From Hymenobacter telluris (GTDB taxonomy: Bacteria; Bacteroidota; Bacteroidia; Cytophagales; Hymenobacteraceae): DNA of 64,000 bases. Positions within the stretch are counted from its first letter, which is position 1. Each line of letters opens with the position of its first letter. The position numbers were made by a program, and so were the translations under genes. Positions 36,802 to 45,718 of the stretch are shown here, piece by piece. The stretch is from positions 31,104 through 95,103 of the forward strand of contig NZ_JAFLQZ010000020.1 in assembly GCF_017313265.1 (NCBI RefSeq), written 5' to 3'. The notes beneath the pieces are model-generated. The model worked only from the letters and a program-made list of their open reading frames with translations. It was not told where the DNA came from and ran no database searches.

Positions 36802-37794
36802 ATGAAAACCCCTTCTCAGTTTACCGGCAAAAAGTACCTCAACGTAATGCCCACCAGTATTGCCGGGGATTATGGCCTGATGCTGCGGCGGCAGCTATTT
36901 GGCAAGGAGGAACGGGTACCGCGCCGGCCGCTGGGTCCGTTCCGGGCCGATGCGGCAGCGCTGGCCGAACCGGTACCGGCCAGCGCCTTGCGCGTGACGT
37001 GGTTTGGGCACTCTAGTACATTGCTGGAAATCGACGGCAAACGGTTCCTGACCGACCCGGTGTGGCGGCTGCGGGCCTCGCCGGTAGCCCTGGGCCCAAA
37101 ACGGTTTTTCGCGCCCCCGCTGCCACTCGCCGAGCTGCCGCCGTTGGATGGGGTACTCCTTTCGCACGACCACTACGACCACCTCGATAAGGACGCCATC
37201 CGGCAGCTGGCGCGTACGGGCGTGCCGTTTTTTTGTCCGCTGGGCGTGGGGGGGCACCTGCGCCGCTGGGGCGTGGCCGCTGCTCAGGTCAAGGAACTGG
37301 ATTGGTGGCAGGAAATAGCCGTAAGCAGCACCCACACGCTGGCCGCCACCCCGGCCCGGCACTTCTCCGGCCGCCGCCTCACCCGCGACAATACGCTCTG
37401 GGCTTCCTGGTGTATTCTGGGCCCTACGCACCGCGCGTTTTTCGGCGGGGATTCGGGGCCGTTCGAGCAGGGCTTCCGTGAAATAGGCGCGGCGTATGGT
37501 CCCTTCGATTTGGTGATGCTGGAAATAGGCGCCTACGACGAACAATGGGCGGAAATTCACATGGGCCCCGACCACGCCTTGGCTGCACACCGGGCCTTGG
37601 GCGGCGGGGCGCTGCTGCCGCTGCACTGGGCCACCTTCAACCTGGCTTTTCATAGCTGGCACGAGCCCGCCGACCGGCTGCTAGCCGCCGCCGGCCCGGA
37701 GGTGCCGTTGCTGCTGCCTGCACCCGGCCAGCGGGTCACGGTTGCCGAAGGTCCATTGCCAGGCAACTGGTGGCAGGCGTATTGCGTGGGATAA
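36802..37794 (+). CDS. MBL-fold metallohydrolase (NAPE-PLD/UlaG-like)
   Basis: About 330 residues from the ATG at 36802. The metallo-beta-lactamase metal motif HxHxDH is at His122-His124-Asp126-His127 (LLSHDHYDHLD), preceded by WFGHSSTLLEIDGKRFLTDPVW, typical of the NAPE-phospholipase D branch. Other ligands fit ATPARHFSGR, FGGDSGPF and LPLHWATFNLAFHSWHEP. Such enzymes hydrolyse phosphodiester or lactone-like bonds using two zinc ions; the bacterial members of this branch are often involved in lipid or N-acyl ethanolamine metabolism, or remain untested. No signal peptide, so cytoplasmic. A monocistronic gene closed by its own terminator hairpin. Substrate unknown. Confidence 0.92.
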   Translation: MKTPSQFTGKKYLNVMPTSIAGDYGLMLRRQLFGKEERVPRRPLGPFRADAAALAEPVPASALRVTWFGHSSTLLEIDGKRFLTDPVWRLRASPVALGPKRFFAPPLPLAELPPLDGVLLSHDHYDHLDKDAIRQLARTGVPFFCPLGVGGHLRRWGVAAAQVKELDWWQEIAVSSTHTLAATPARHFSGRRLTRDNTLWASWCILGPTHRAFFGGDSGPFEQGFREIGAAYGPFDLVMLEIGAYDEQWAEIHMGPDHALAAHRALGGGALLPLHWATFNLAFHSWHEPADRLLAAAGPEVPLLLPAPGQRVTVAEGPLPGNWWQAYCVG

Positions 37795-37815
37795 TACAAT
37801 GAGTGGTGATTACGC

Positions 37816-37850
37816 AAAAAGGCCAACCCCTGACTGGGCCGGCCTTTTTT
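37816..37850. terminator. Bidirectional terminator hairpin
   Basis: Stem AAAAAGGCC (37816-37824) with GGCCTTTTT (37841-37849). It separates the convergent MBL hydrolase and T9SS cargo genes and can serve both. Confidence 0.75.
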
Positions 37851-37882
37851 GCTTGGATGACGCTGTGGTGTTCTGTTAGCTG

Positions 37883-39433
37883 CTACTGGCGCAACAACCG
37901 GCAGACGTAACCGCCGCTAATGGGCCGGGCAAAGTAAATGCCTGGTGCTACAGAAGAAGAGGGCTGCCACTGCACGCCACCATCAGAGCGGCTGGTAATG
38001 GTATCCACCACACGGCCTAGTTTATCGGTAACGACTACGGTTTGCACGGCAGCAGTAAGCAGCTTGAACTGCACTTGGTCGTGGAAGGGCATTGGATACG
38101 CCGTTAGCTCTTTGGTGCTGGAGGCGCGGGTGCTCAGGGCTTGGCCTGCTACTACAAAGTTGATAGTACGTACTTCCGAACCAATGATAGGGCAGCTGTT
38201 GTCGGCGGCGGTTACTGTGAGGCTGTAGCGGCCTGGCGGAAGGGTGGCTGGCACTTGCCAGGTAAGTACGCCCTGGTTGGAACCCTGCGTTTGGAAAGAC
38301 GCCCCTGGCACAACCGTGGCTACGTCGCTGCTGAGTTGTAGGGTTTGGCCCGCATCGGGGTCGGTGGCCGTGAGGGTGAGCGAAACGGTTTGGCCGGGCG
38401 CTACCGCAATAGCCTGCTCGATGGGTTGGGAAGCCGGCGCACCAGCAACGGTAAGGCTGGTAAAACTAGGGTTGCGGTTGCCGCCCCCATTGAGCAGCAG
38501 ATAGATAACATCCCGCGTGACGCTGCCAATCTTGACCCAGGTGCCACTTAGGCGGCGGTACTCATCTACCCGCACGGCCACCGTGTAATAGCCAACCTGC
38601 ATGATAGGCGTAGTAAGCAGGTCGCCGTTGGCGGCATTCAACTCAAACTGAGGAACCGCTACGCCATTCACGGCCCGGAATGAAGGCAGAGGAAAACCAG
38701 CGGTAAACTGCCCCGCCAGATACGATGCGGTTTGCCCATTCACTGGGTCCTGAAACTGACCGGCCGGATAGCCCGCGTAGACTATAGGAGTTCCGCAGTC
38801 GGGAGAACCAACTAGGCCCGCTACTGGCTGCGCCGACTCATACACCAGGGAATCACCGTCTACCTCAAATGTGCTGAAGCTATACCGGTAAGGCTGGGCA
38901 CCACATACGTAAGGCAGGGTAAACGAAGTGAAGCGCGGGGAAGAGTTGGTCAGGCCGCTGGAGTTGTCCAGAAAGGCGCTTATCTGCGAACCGCTGGAAC
39001 CTGAGTTGAGTAGGTTGCGAATACCACTAGCCCGGTTTTCACTGATTGCACTTATTGTCCATTGGCCCGGTGGTAGCGTTACGTCGGTTTCGTAAGTGTT
39101 TACCAGATACGCAGCAACACTACCTGGGCAGCCTAGTGTTCTAGGCGTGCTCTGGTTACGCGCAACGGTAAGAAAGAAGCTACCGGACTGCGTAGGAGAA
39201 CAGCCGTTGCGCAGAAATACCAAGTCAATCTGAGCCTGATCAGGACATCCTCCTCCGCAACCGACCGGGTCGCGGGCATACATCCGAACGGTAATGTGGT
39301 ACCGCGAGGCTGAGCCGGGGATATAGGCGTAGGAAATGTCGCCGCCCAAAATATGAGTGGCTGTTGCCTGTTGCAGGCCGCCGAGGCAGAGCAACGCAAA
39401 AAACAAGAAGCGGAATAGTAGAGCAGTACTCAT
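37883..39433 (-). CDS. T9SS type A sorting domain-containing secreted protein
   Basis: A 516-residue exported protein with a signal peptide at about 1-25 (FRFLFFALLCLGGLQQATA). The mature start ATHILGGDISYAYIPG is the opening of a large Bacteroidota cell-surface family with PKD-like or Ig-like repeats; ITVRMYARDPVGCGGGCPD follows. A beta domain near 340-420 (VSLTLTATDPDAGQTLQL) resembles a cadherin/PKD fold. The last 75 residues (AYPMPFHDQVQFKLL, TDKLGRVVDT, APGIYFARPISGGY) form a type IX sorting domain, so the protein is carried across the outer membrane and anchored or released. The enzymatic role, if any, is unknown; an adhesin or gliding-related cargo is possible. Confidence 0.85.
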   Translation of the reverse strand: MSTALLFRFLFFALLCLGGLQQATATHILGGDISYAYIPGSASRYHITVRMYARDPVGCGGGCPDQAQIDLVFLRNGCSPTQSGSFFLTVARNQSTPRTLGCPGSVAAYLVNTYETDVTLPPGQWTISAISENRASGIRNLLNSGSSGSQISAFLDNSSGLTNSSPRFTSFTLPYVCGAQPYRYSFSTFEVDGDSLVYESAQPVAGLVGSPDCGTPIVYAGYPAGQFQDPVNGQTASYLAGQFTAGFPLPSFRAVNGVAVPQFELNAANGDLLTTPIMQVGYYTVAVRVDEYRRLSGTWVKIGSVTRDVIYLLLNGGGNRNPSFTSLTVAGAPASQPIEQAIAVAPGQTVSLTLTATDPDAGQTLQLSSDVATVVPGASFQTQGSNQGVLTWQVPATLPPGRYSLTVTAADNSCPIIGSEVRTINFVVAGQALSTRASSTKELTAYPMPFHDQVQFKLLTAAVQTVVVTDKLGRVVDTITSRSDGGVQWQPSSSVAPGIYFARPISGGYVCRLLRQ

Positions 39434-39605
39434 AAGCCGGAGAATAGATAGTGCGAATAAAGGAGGACAGCCAACTGCAAAAGGTTGGTCGATAGGCTAA
39501 TAAACGAAATAGCCATGTAAATAGCTGAATCTGAATCCACCTATTTGCCTATAGTAACTATCACCGCAGGCAGATTCAAAACTCATACAGCCGAGCGCAA
39601 AAACC

Positions 39606-40382
39606 TTACGGTACCGGCTGGCGGCGCTGGGGTTTGTTGAAGAGCAAAGAGGTTAGCACCGGAACCAGGAACATAGCCACCGTCAGCACCGTCAGGCCGA
39701 CTTCGGCGGTGTGGCTGCCCAGAAACTGGCTGAAGGCTGAAGTGGGCTGGTAATGCTCCACCAATGAAAGCAGCAGCTTCAGGCCCAGCAACCCAATTAC
39801 CAGAAACGCCGCCGTTTCCAGAAACGGGTAGCGGGCCATAAGCAGCACAAAGCCCTGCGCCACCAGCCGCATGGCCAGAATGCCAATAAACACGCCCAAG
39901 CAAATCAGCAGCAGGTTATCGGTGAAGGCCACCACGGCAAACACGTTATCGATGGAGAAGGCCAAATCCATTAGCTCAATCAGGGCCACGGTGGCCCAGA
40001 ACGGCCCGAACAACCCCAGCGTGCGGCGGTACAGCCAGCTCTTCTGCTTGTCGGGGCTGTCTTCGTGGTCGGAAGCGGGGCGGCCTTTCGGCTTGAAATG
40101 GTCGTAGGCCAGGTACAGCAAATAGAGGCCGCCGAGGGGTTTGAGAAACCAGAACTCAATCAGGAACGAGGCAAACAGAATGCACAGCCCCCGAAACACG
40201 TAGGCCCCGATGATGCCGTAGCGCAGAGCTTTCTGGCGCTGCTCCTTGGGCAAGTCGCCAACCATGGTGGCCAGCACCGCCGCGTTATCCACCGACAGCA
40301 GGCTTTCAATGATAACCAGGTTGCCCACCACGGCCAGGGCCGCCAGCGGGTTATTTATGATTTGTTGCAGGTGTTCGTTCAT
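39606..40382 (-). CDS. TerC family integral membrane protein
   Basis: A 258-residue inner-membrane protein with about seven hydrophobic segments. The TerC core is visible: LVIIESLLSVDNAAVLATMV (first acidic metal motif), LASFLIEFWFLKPLGGLYLLYL, then ELMDLAFSIDNVFAVVAF (second SxDN motif), and a C-terminal segment VGLTVLTVAMFLVPVLTSL. The paired SVDNA and SIDNV motifs are characteristic. TerC-type proteins are thought to move metal ions such as manganese or protect against tellurite and pH stress. The gene stands alone, without a ter cluster, so metal homeostasis is more likely than tellurite resistance. No regulatory riboswitch was recognised upstream. Confidence 0.92.
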   Translation of the reverse strand: MNEHLQQIINNPLAALAVVGNLVIIESLLSVDNAAVLATMVGDLPKEQRQKALRYGIIGAYVFRGLCILFASFLIEFWFLKPLGGLYLLYLAYDHFKPKGRPASDHEDSPDKQKSWLYRRTLGLFGPFWATVALIELMDLAFSIDNVFAVVAFTDNLLLICLGVFIGILAMRLVAQGFVLLMARYPFLETAAFLVIGLLGLKLLLSLVEHYQPTSAFSQFLGSHTAEVGLTVLTVAMFLVPVLTSLLFNKPQRRQPVP

Positions 40383-40605
40383 GCGAAAAGGAAAGCCGGG
40401 CCGGCCCTACGGTGGAGCGCCCGGTAGAAGAAACAGGAGCGGTGAAAATCGGCTCCTGCAAATTAGTACAGCAGGAGCAGGACTATAAGTTGCATTAATA
40501 ATACGGCCTGCGCAGTATTGCCATTGGGTTGGCCACCCTTTTCCAAACGTATAGGTATGGTAGGCAAGCAACTGCCCGTTGGCTACGTATCTTGAGGGGT
40601 AGCCG

Positions 40606-40613
40606 TACCTTTG
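40606..40613 (+). promoter_or_regulatory. Probable -7 promoter box (TACCTTTG) of kbl
   Basis: An exact match to the Bacteroidota consensus TAnnTTTG, 42 bases before the kbl ATG. A TTG at 40579-40581 lies 24 bases upstream, near the expected -33 position. Confidence 0.5.
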
Positions 40614-40655
40614 CCCTGCGCCTACTTTCCGTATTCACTCACTTTTCCACCGCCC

Positions 40656-41903
40656 ATGTATACTACGCTTCAGCCCGACCTCGAACAGCAGCTCCAGGAA
40701 ATCAAAGACGCCGGTCTTTACAAGAAGGAACGCATTATCACCTCGCCCCAAGGTGCCGAAATTGCCACCCAGGAGGCGGGCGAAGTGCTGAACTTCTGCG
40801 CCAATAACTACTTGGGCTTGTCGTCGCACCCCGAGGTGGTGAAGGCCGCCAAAGAGGCCATCGACACGCATGGCTACGGCATGAGCTCGGTGCGCTTCAT
40901 CTGCGGTACTCAGGATATTCATAAGCAGCTGGAAGCCAAGCTGGCCGAGTTCCTAGGCACCGAAGACACCATCCTGTACGCCGCCGCTTTCGATGCCAAC
41001 GGGGGCGTGTTTGAGCCGCTGTTCAACGAGCAGGACGCCATTATTTCTGATGCCCTCAACCACGCCAGCATTATTGATGGCGTGCGTTTGTGCAAGGCCC
41101 AGCGCTACCGCTACGCCCACAACGACATGGCCGACCTGGAAAAGCAGCTGCAGGACGCCAAGGAGAAAGGCACCCGCCACCGCATCATCGTCACGGACGG
41201 CTCGTTCAGCATGGACGGCACCATCGCGCAGCTCGACAAAATCTGTGACCTAGCCGACCAGTACGAGGCCTTGGTGATGATAGACGAGTGCCACTCGATG
41301 GGCTTCCTGGGCAAAACCGGCCGCGGCACCCACGAGTACCGCAACGTGCTGGGCCGCGTGGACATCATTACGGGTACATTGGGCAAGGCGCTGGGTGGCG
41401 CTATGGGCGGTTTCACGAGTGGCCGCAAAGAGGTGATTGAGATGCTACGTCAGCGCAGCCGCCCGTACCTGTTCAGCAATACGCTGGCCCCAGCCATTGT
41501 GGGCGCCAGCCTGCGCGTGCTGGAACTGCTCACCGAAAGCACTCAGCTCCGCGACCAGCTCGAAGAAAACACCAAGTACTTCCGCCACAAAATGACGGAG
41601 GCCGGCTTCGACATCAAGCCCGGTGAGCACCCCATTGTGCCCGTTATGCTCTATGATGCCAAACTGAGCCAGGATTTCGCGGCCAAAATGCTGGAAAAAG
41701 GCATCTACGTGGTAGGGTTTTACTTCCCGGTAGTGCCCAAAGGCCAGGCTCGCATCCGGGTGCAGCTCTCGGCCGCGCATACCCGCGAACATCTGGACAA
41801 GGCCATTGCCGCCTTCATTGAAGTAGGCCAGGAGCTCGGCACCCTCAAGGACCGCGCCGCCGCCCAACCCGAAGCCGGCCAGGTAGTAACCAACACGCCG
41901 TAG
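40656..41903 (+). CDS. kbl: Glycine C-acetyltransferase (2-amino-3-ketobutyrate CoA ligase)
   Basis: About 415 residues from the ATG at 40656; longer frames run into the promoter. A PLP-dependent alpha-oxoamine synthase. Clear blocks are FCANNYLGLSSHPEVVKAAK, YGMSSVRFICGTQDIHKQLE, NHASIIDGVRL, RIIVTDGSFSMDGTIAQLD, IDECHSMGFLGKTGRG, and the PLP lysine Lys244 in TLGKALGGAMGG. The enzyme condenses glycine with acetyl-CoA to 2-amino-3-ketobutyrate, or runs backwards in threonine breakdown. The length and the GGFTSG ending fit Kbl rather than BioF or serine palmitoyltransferase, although the latter makes sphingolipids in Bacteroidota and is a close relative. A hairpin terminator follows. Confidence 0.88.
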   Translation: MYTTLQPDLEQQLQEIKDAGLYKKERIITSPQGAEIATQEAGEVLNFCANNYLGLSSHPEVVKAAKEAIDTHGYGMSSVRFICGTQDIHKQLEAKLAEFLGTEDTILYAAAFDANGGVFEPLFNEQDAIISDALNHASIIDGVRLCKAQRYRYAHNDMADLEKQLQDAKEKGTRHRIIVTDGSFSMDGTIAQLDKICDLADQYEALVMIDECHSMGFLGKTGRGTHEYRNVLGRVDIITGTLGKALGGAMGGFTSGRKEVIEMLRQRSRPYLFSNTLAPAIVGASLRVLELLTESTQLRDQLEENTKYFRHKMTEAGFDIKPGEHPIVPVMLYDAKLSQDFAAKMLEKGIYVVGFYFPVVPKGQARIRVQLSAAHTREHLDKAIAAFIEVGQELGTLKDRAAAQPEAGQVVTNTP

Positions 41904-41928
41904 GGAAGTTGACAAGTATGAAATAGAA

Positions 41929-41962
41929 ACACAAAGCCCGGCTGTAATGCCGGGCTTTGTGT
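41929..41962. terminator. Bidirectional terminator hairpin
   Basis: Stem ACACAAAGCCCGG (41929-41941) with CCGGGCTTTGTGT (41950-41962), perfect over 13 bases, loop of 8. It closes the convergent kbl and patatin genes. Confidence 0.75.
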
Positions 41963-41984
41963 TGGATGGTGCTGTCCTCATCCC

Positions 41985-43448
41985 TCAGGTTTCCTGCATG
42001 GCGGGGGGCAGCATGCCGCCGGGCCACTCCAGGTTTATGGCGTTTGGGTCGGGGGCGAAGGTGAGGGGTGCCATCATGCGAGCCGAGCGTTTCACTACCT
42101 CCACTTTGGCTTTGCGCAGCTTCTGATAGTTTTCCCAGTCGAACTCCTTCAGAAACGCCACCGCGCCCCGCACGCCCACCCGAAACAACTCCAGCTTCTG
42201 CTTGTCGGGCATGTTGAAGGCCAGCCAGTTGAAGCCGTCCACGTTCAGGCAATGCACCAAGTGGCGGTAGTCGGAATTGCGGCGTATGAAGTCGGCATCG
42301 TACTGCGAGCGGGCCGCGTCGAAGATGGCCCCCAGGTATTGCAGCACCGAATCGGTGGACTGGTAGGTGGCCCTATCGATGCCCAGCTTCACACCGAACG
42401 TGGGCGCGGCCGGCACCTGCGTATTGTCGTGAAACACGTTGATGGGGAAGTTGGAAATGATGCCGCCATCCACAAACAGCGCCTCTTTCGGAATGGGGCC
42501 GAGGTAGCCCATGGCATCCCAGGCCTTGCGGTACTCGGTGTGCTGCTCCTCCGAGTCGTGGCCGGGTACGTTGGTGCAGCGGTAGGGGTGGAAAAACAAC
42601 GGTATCGACATGGAGGCGCGCACCAGCAGCGCCGGGCTGATGCTGCGCCAGTCCTGCCAATACAGCGGCGCCATTTCCGGAAACACCACCTTGGTTTGGG
42701 TGGTAATGTCGGCGGTGATGATGGCCAGCCGGCTCAAGGAGGCCGATTCGTAGTCGGTTTCCTCGCGCACCCCGCTGATTCGGGAGGCCCGCCGCCGCAG
42801 CTTGCCGGTTGGCACTTCGGCCCGTCGTTTCAGCAGCTCCTCAATGCTGTTGACGCCTCGTTCCTGAAGCAATTCTTCCAGCCAAACCGTGAATTTTTTG
42901 CCAGGATGCAGACCAAAGTCTTTGCTGATGTGTTTCCGCACCGACAATGCCGAGGCCGCATCTTCGGCGGTGTCGAGCCTGCGCTTCAGCCAGCCTATTA
43001 CGCCGGAGTCGGTAATTTCGGGTTCGAGCAATTCTTCGGTGAAGCCGCGTGCGTTTCGGTCGCCATCCACAAAGTCGTAGAAGTTCTTGTTGGCCAGCTG
43101 TTGCAGAAGCCACTCCGACGAGGTTTCGTGGCGCGGGGCGGCGGCGGCCATCAGCAAGGCGTTGATGGAGCCCGCCGAGGTACCGCCCAGCTGCAAAAAC
43201 CGGATGCCCACCTGCTCCAGCGCGTACACGTAGCCGACTAGCGCAATGCCCAGCATGCCGCCGCCTTCCATCACCAGGTCTACGTATTGGTGGCGGTAGC
43301 CGCGGGCATCGGGTGGCAACTGGTCGGTTACGTCGGAAATGTGCCACTTGGGCTTTTGGGCCAGGTGCTGGTGCAGCTCGTGCATATCAGCATGCACGTA
43401 GCTCTTGAAATCCTGCGGGGTAAGGGCAACTGGTTGGGTAGACGGCAT
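41985..43448 (-). CDS. Patatin-like phospholipase
   Basis: About 487 residues from the ATG complementary to 43446-43448. The catalytic dyad of patatin is visible: the oxyanion loop EGGGMLGIALVG (about 61-72), the nucleophile Ser91 in LGGTSAGS, and the aspartate in ALFVDGGIISNFP. The rest is largely helical (RRLDTAEDAASALSVRKHI, LEELLQERGVNSIEELL). There is no signal peptide, so it is probably cytoplasmic or membrane-associated. Patatins hydrolyse acyl esters of phospholipids and similar lipids. The protein is longer than minimal patatins (about 300 residues), with inserts of unknown role. Confidence 0.92.
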   Translation of the reverse strand: MPSTQPVALTPQDFKSYVHADMHELHQHLAQKPKWHISDVTDQLPPDARGYRHQYVDLVMEGGGMLGIALVGYVYALEQVGIRFLQLGGTSAGSINALLMAAAAPRHETSSEWLLQQLANKNFYDFVDGDRNARGFTEELLEPEITDSGVIGWLKRRLDTAEDAASALSVRKHISKDFGLHPGKKFTVWLEELLQERGVNSIEELLKRRAEVPTGKLRRRASRISGVREETDYESASLSRLAIITADITTQTKVVFPEMAPLYWQDWRSISPALLVRASMSIPLFFHPYRCTNVPGHDSEEQHTEYRKAWDAMGYLGPIPKEALFVDGGIISNFPINVFHDNTQVPAAPTFGVKLGIDRATYQSTDSVLQYLGAIFDAARSQYDADFIRRNSDYRHLVHCLNVDGFNWLAFNMPDKQKLELFRVGVRGAVAFLKEFDWENYQKLRKAKVEVVKRSARMMAPLTFAPDPNAINLEWPGGMLPPAMQET

Positions 43449-43861
43449 ATGAAATAGCGAATAAGACCCAGCTGTTTGAGCTGGGCAGTACAAACAACAA
43501 GCTGCGCCCAACCCACGCAAAGCGGGCCGGGTGGGCTTACAGTAGCAAAACGATGGTGCCAGCCAGAAAGCCGGGTTAGAGAATGGCAGCCGTGCTGCCC
43601 AGCGCGAAGCACCTCCGGAAAATGCCAGTCAGCCGCAACTGCCAGCGTAATTCAGGAATGCTGGAAGTGAAAATAGGAGAAATAAGATGTTATATCAATA
43701 GTTGTGATGAAAACATAACTAGAGGCAGCTCCCCGAGTGTTTCGTGCTGCTTGTTGCTGTTGTCCGCATGCTCAAGAATAAGAATACAGGAACGAAACGA
43801 CCCGATTTGTGGCGCATCTGCGAGTATGCCCCTGCAGCTTTGCAAACCTGCTGCCAACGAG
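43449..43861. other. Intergenic region, no gene seen
   Basis: About 413 bases between the patatin start and the 3' end of cdaA. No frame shows coding character. It presumably holds the patatin promoter near 43450-43500, and 43660-43740 is AT-richer. No hairpin with a T-run was recognised just after cdaA. Confidence 0.4.
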
Positions 43862-44707
43862 CTATGCGGCTACCTCGGCGGGGGTAGTGCCGGTGGCGGC
43901 TCTGGGCTTGGGGGCAATATCGAACAGGAACTCGTTGAGGCGGGCGCGCAGGTCGGCGGGGGCCAGGTTGCGAAACACTTCCCCGCCGCGGACCAACGAA
44001 ATCTGGCCGGTTTCCTCGCTTACTACCAGCACCACGGCATCAGTTACTTCGCTCAGGCCAATGGCGGCGCGGTGGCGCAAGCCCAGAGCGGCCGGCACGT
44101 CGGGGTTTTCGCTTACCGGCAGAATGCAGCGCGCCGCCTGAATCCGGCCCCGGCTGATGATAACGGCGCCGTCGTGCAGGGGGCTGGTTTTGTTGAAAAT
44201 GCTCATAAGCAACCGTTTGCTTACGGTGGCATCAATCAAGTCGCCGGAGTTGGCGAAGGCCGTCAGGTCGGAGGCGAGGTTGAAGGCAATGAGGGCGCCG
44301 GTGTTTTTGCCGGCCAGGCTTTTGGCGGCTTCCACAAAGGGCGTAATGTTCATGCGCTCCGCCGAAGCGGCCGAGTCGCGGCGCCAGGCAAAGTTGCGCA
44401 TCTTCTCAAAAGCCGTGGCCTTGCCAATGTTCAGCAGAAACCGCCTGATTTCCTGCTGAAACAAGATGATGCCGGCCAGCACGCCCACGCTCATAAACTG
44501 CCCCAAAATGCTGGTTAGCAGCTCCATACCCGCTGCCTTCACTACCAGGTAAAACAGGTAGATGGACATGAAGCCCAGGAAAATCTTCAGCGCAACACTC
44601 CCCGTTAGCAGCTTGTAGAGCTGATAAAACAGCACCGTGACCAGCAGCACGTCGATGACGTCTATCCAGCCGATGCGCAGGAAGCCGATGCCAAAGGAGC
44701 CAATCAC
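43862..44707 (-). CDS. cdaA: Diadenylate cyclase
   Basis: A 281-residue membrane-bound DAC enzyme that makes cyclic di-AMP from two ATP. Three hydrophobic segments lie in the first 95 residues (WIDVIDVLLVTVLFYQLYK, IFLGFMSIYLFYLVVKAA). The catalytic DAC domain follows (about 130-250) with SPLHDGAVIISRGRI and AALGLRHRAAIGLSE, the DGA and RHR motifs. It starts at a GTG (complement 44705-44707) overlapping the folP stop by 4 bases, so the two are translationally coupled. cdaA next to folP is a conserved Bacteroidota arrangement. c-di-AMP controls potassium and osmotic balance in many bacteria, and a kdp operon lies about 13 kb away, but a direct link is inference. Confidence 0.93.
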   Translation of the reverse strand: MIGSFGIGFLRIGWIDVIDVLLVTVLFYQLYKLLTGSVALKIFLGFMSIYLFYLVVKAAGMELLTSILGQFMSVGVLAGIILFQQEIRRFLLNIGKATAFEKMRNFAWRRDSAASAERMNITPFVEAAKSLAGKNTGALIAFNLASDLTAFANSGDLIDATVSKRLLMSIFNKTSPLHDGAVIISRGRIQAARCILPVSENPDVPAALGLRHRAAIGLSEVTDAVVLVVSEETGQISLVRGGEVFRNLAPADLRARLNEFLFDIAPKPRAATGTTPAEVAA

Positions 44708-45585
44708 GGGGAAGCGGGCGGGAAGGTGGGAGAAAGGAGCTGAATGGTTTGTACGGCCTCGGCCACGTCGTGTACGCGCAGCAGCCGGGCGCCGTTGAGC
44801 AAGGCCAGGGCATTGACGGCAATAGTACCGGTGAGGGCTGCATCGGGGGTGAGGCCAAGCGGCTTATGCACCATGCTTTTGCGGGAAAGGCCCGCCAGAA
44901 TGGGTAGTCCCAGCACCGCCAGCTCGGGTAGGCGGCGCAGCACCTCGTGGCTTTGCGCAGGCGTTTTGGCAAACCCGAAGCCGGGGTCCAGCACCACGTC
45001 GGTCACGCCGTGGCGGCGCAGCTCGGTTAGTTTGTCGCGGAAGTAGCGCACCAGTTCCAGCACAATGTCGCCTTCGTACTGGGTGTGCTGGGTCATGGTT
45101 TGGGGCGTGCCGCGCATGTGCATCAGAATATAGGGCACGCCCAACTGGCCAGCGGTGGGCAGCATGTCGGCATCGAGGGTGCCGCCGCTGATGTCGTTGA
45201 GAATGTCGGCGCCGGCGGCTACGGCCTCGGCGGCTACCCCGGCCCGGAAGGTATCCACCGAAACAAAGGCCTCCGGAAACGCGCGCTTGATGGCGGCTAC
45301 GGCGGGCAGCAGGCGGCGCTTTTCCTCGTCGGCGCTGATGTGCTCGGCGCCGGGCCGTGAGGAGTAGCCGCCCAAATCGAGGATGGTGGCGCCGGCCCGC
45401 AGCATGGCCTCGGCGCGCGGCAGCAGGTCGTCGGGGGACTGCACGCGGCTGTCGGCAAAAAACGAGTCGGGCGTGAGGTTGAGGATGCCCATCACCCGTG
45501 GCTGGCTGATGTCGAGCACCCGCCCATGCGGGCAGCGCAGGGTTTGCGCGGCCGGAAAACACGTATCTTGCAGGGCCTGGAGCAT
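44704..45585 (-). CDS. folP: Dihydropteroate synthase
   Basis: About 293 residues from the ATG complementary to 45583-45585; an upstream ATG at 45612 lies in a dispersed repeat and is less likely. It joins 6-hydroxymethyl-dihydropterin pyrophosphate to p-aminobenzoate in folate synthesis and is the target of sulfonamides. The pterin-binding barrel motifs are clear: RVMGILNLTPDSFFADSR, ILDLGGYSSRPGAEHISADE, INDISGGTLDADM and LDPGFGFAKTPAQSHE, LPILAGLSRKSM. The TPDSFF loop and the SSRPGA loop are where substrate and sulfonamide-resistance changes usually fall; nothing looks abnormal. It is the first gene of the folP-cdaA pair. Confidence 0.95.
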   Translation of the reverse strand: MLQALQDTCFPAAQTLRCPHGRVLDISQPRVMGILNLTPDSFFADSRVQSPDDLLPRAEAMLRAGATILDLGGYSSRPGAEHISADEEKRRLLPAVAAIKRAFPEAFVSVDTFRAGVAAEAVAAGADILNDISGGTLDADMLPTAGQLGVPYILMHMRGTPQTMTQHTQYEGDIVLELVRYFRDKLTELRRHGVTDVVLDPGFGFAKTPAQSHEVLRRLPELAVLGLPILAGLSRKSMVHKPLGLTPDAALTGTIAVNALALLNGARLLRVHDVAEAVQTIQLLSPTFPPASP

Positions 45586-45607
45586 GTTGTTTTCAAGGTA
45601 AGAGACC

Positions 45608-45696
45608 GTCATGCTGCGCTTGCCGAAGCATCTCTACTGTCTTCGTAGGATAGTTCTGATAAGGCGGGAGAGATGCTTCGACAAGCTCAGCATGAC
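45608..45696. repeat. Dispersed palindromic element (GTCATGCTG ... CAGCATGAC)
   Basis: Arms of 28 bases (45608-45635 and 45669-45696) are near-perfect inverted copies with only two mismatches, separated by 33 bases. The arms read GTCATGCTG, a short middle, and GAAGCATCTCT; this motif is common in Hymenobacter-type intergenic DNA. It sits between the divergent folP and DUF1599 genes. A longer folP start would arise from within it. Confidence 0.7.
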
Positions 45697-45718
45697 GAGC
45701 TGGTAGGCGGTAAGCAAC

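Noticed and set aside
45586..45612. Longer folP start at the ATG at 45612
   Set aside because: The ATG and next codons lie in the dispersed palindrome; the ATG at 45585 gives the usual family start.
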